From Chloroflexota bacterium (lineage in GTDB: Bacteria > Chloroflexota > Dehalococcoidia > SAR202 > UBA11138), in contig PAIW01000054.1 of assembly GCA_002710885.1 (NCBI GenBank), forward strand, positions 1 through 5,728: 5,728 nt of DNA, read 5' to 3'. Every line of letters starts with the position of its first letter. Within the stretch, counting starts at the first letter, position 1. The notes under the pieces were generated by a model. It saw nothing but the letters and a program-made list of their open reading frames with translations. It searched no databases and had not been told where the DNA came from. This document shows, piece after piece, positions 4,992-5,728 of the stretch. Made by a program: the position numbers and the translations under genes.

Positions 4992-5728
4992 CTATACGGA
5001 CTCCTCCAGGGCCTTCGCTTCCTCCCACAGCGCTTCTTTCTGGTCCAAGGGCAGGTCCTCGAACCTCAGGCCGCGCTCTCGGCTCAGGCGTTCCATAGTG
5101 GTGAAGCGCTTGTAGAATCGGGTGTTGGTTCCTCGCAGGGCGTTTTCGGATTCTGCGCCCATCCAGCGGGCCGCGTTGGCCATCGAGAACAGAAGGTCGC
5201 CCATCTCGCGCTCCTTTGCCTCTGGGGACTCGGCTTCGCCCAACTCTCGCACCTCTTCTGCGATCTTGTCGACGACGCCCTGGAAGTCGTCCCAATCGAA
5301 ACCCATCCGCGCCGCTCGGCCCTGCACCGCCTGAGCGTAGGACAGCGCAGGCATCGCTTTGGGCACTCCATCGAGGATTGATCGGTCCGAGCCTTCCAGT
5401 TCCTTGCGCTTTATGGCGTCCCACTTCGGCACTGCCTCGGAGGGGTCGTCCATCTGCGCGTCGCCGAAAACGTGAGGATGCCGTCGCACCAGCTTGCCCA
5501 GCAAGTTGGCGAAAACGTCCTCATGGGTGAAGCGTTTCGCCTTCGCCGCTATCTGAATCTGGAACGCCAGGTGGAAGAACACGTCGCCAAGCTCCTCGAT
5601 CATCTTGTCTGTGTCATCCTCGTCTATGGCCTCGACGAACTCGTAGCACTCCTCAAGGAACAGGTGCTTGAGAGTGGCGGGAGTCTGCTCCTTGTCCCAG
5701 GGACATCCATCTGGGCCTATCAGTCGTT
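4992..5728 (-). CDS. mazG: MazG nucleoside triphosphate pyrophosphohydrolase, 5' end beyond window
   Basis: Hydrolyses (d)NTPs to monophosphate and pyrophosphate as a house-cleaning enzyme, in the cytoplasm. The frame is open to the window edge and begins within GPDGCPWDKEQT, the typical start of the first MazG domain, so only the N-terminus is missing (or a fused domain such as the tetrapyrrole methylase of YabN-type proteins, which cannot be excluded). The metal-binding motif of domain 1 is EECYE (5640-5654) plus EELGD (5583-5597). The linker has RRHPHVFGD and WDAIKRKE. Domain 2 has EEVRE (from 5258) plus EMGD (ending 5196), so both acidic motifs are kept. The C-terminus LPLDQKEALWEEAK is typical of the full-length two-domain form. 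An internal ATG at 5603 falls inside domain 1 and is not the start. The TAG stop lies 6 nt before the DNRLRE gene, in the same frame. Confidence 0.93.
   Translation of the reverse strand, partial: RLIGPDGCPWDKEQTPATLKHLFLEECYEFVEAIDEDDTDKMIEELGDVFFHLAFQIQIAAKAKRFTHEDVFANLLGKLVRRHPHVFGDAQMDDPSEAVPKWDAIKRKELEGSDRSILDGVPKAMPALSYAQAVQGRAARMGFDWDDFQGVVDKIAEEVRELGEAESPEAKEREMGDLLFSMANAARWMGAESENALRGTNTRFYKRFTTMERLSRERGLRFEDLPLDQKEALWEEAKALEESV
5001..5007 (-). promoter_or_regulatory. GGAGGAG Shine-Dalgarno inside the MazG 3' end
   Basis: On the minus strand the Leu-Glu-Glu-Ser codons near the end of MazG carry GGAGGAG, 15 nt before ATG 4985. It is the only candidate ribosome site for the DNRLRE gene. 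The spacing is longer than usual, so coupling to MazG termination is plausible. Confidence 0.45.

Noticed and set aside
4957..5424. 155-codon minus-strand frame overlapping MazG
   Set aside because: Arg/Gly-rich low-quality translation in an alternate frame of MazG, whose two acidic motif pairs fix the correct frame.

Overview
The window is about 5.7 kb of moderately GC-rich, tightly packed bacterial chromosome. It holds six protein-coding genes, no RNA genes, no CRISPR array and no insertion sequence. The gene content suggests an environmental member of the Chloroflexota, possibly the Dehalococcoidia/SAR202 side. The pointers are a double zinc-ribbon protein with a poly-glycine linker, a Cys-type arylsulfatase, a DNRLRE-type secreted protein with a Thr-Pro stalk, and TTG starts behind strong Shine-Dalgarno sequences. 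This assignment is inference from family habits; there is no marker gene in the window.

Layout, left to right. (1) Minus strand, 13-339: small two-domain zinc-ribbon protein, starting at a TTG with a near-perfect Shine-Dalgarno. (2) 340-571: divergent regulatory region. It holds a sigma70-type promoter for the rightward genes with a 19-bp palindrome lodged between its -35 and -10 boxes. (3) Plus strand, 572-2203: cytoplasmic-looking type I sulfatase with intact catalytic residues. (4) Plus strand, 2238-3035: S49 (SppA-like) serine peptidase with its Ser/Lys dyad but no membrane anchor, probably co-transcribed with the sulfatase. (5) 3036-3189: 154-bp gap with a 13-bp-stem inverted repeat. (6) Plus strand, 3190-4137: aldo/keto reductase with the full D-Y-K-H tetrad. 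(7) Minus strand, 4239-4985: secreted DNRLRE-domain protein whose frame closes early. Its Thr-Pro stalk and a membrane-anchor tail continue in another frame to 4139. (8) Minus strand, 4992 to beyond the window edge: MazG nucleotide pyrophosphohydrolase with two MazG domains, 5' end missing. No stretch over 300 bases is without a gene.

How the genes relate: sulfatase and S49 peptidase form a likely two-gene rightward unit controlled from 496-524. MazG and the DNRLRE protein form a likely leftward unit, with 6 nt between stop and start. The aldo/keto reductase converges on that unit; with the frameshift repaired the two stop codons lie 1 bp apart. I see no shared pathway linking the genes and no clear new multi-gene system. 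The strongest lead is the broken or programmed frame in the secreted protein, which separates it from an apparent C-terminal anchoring signal. The next is the palindrome in the sulfatase promoter.
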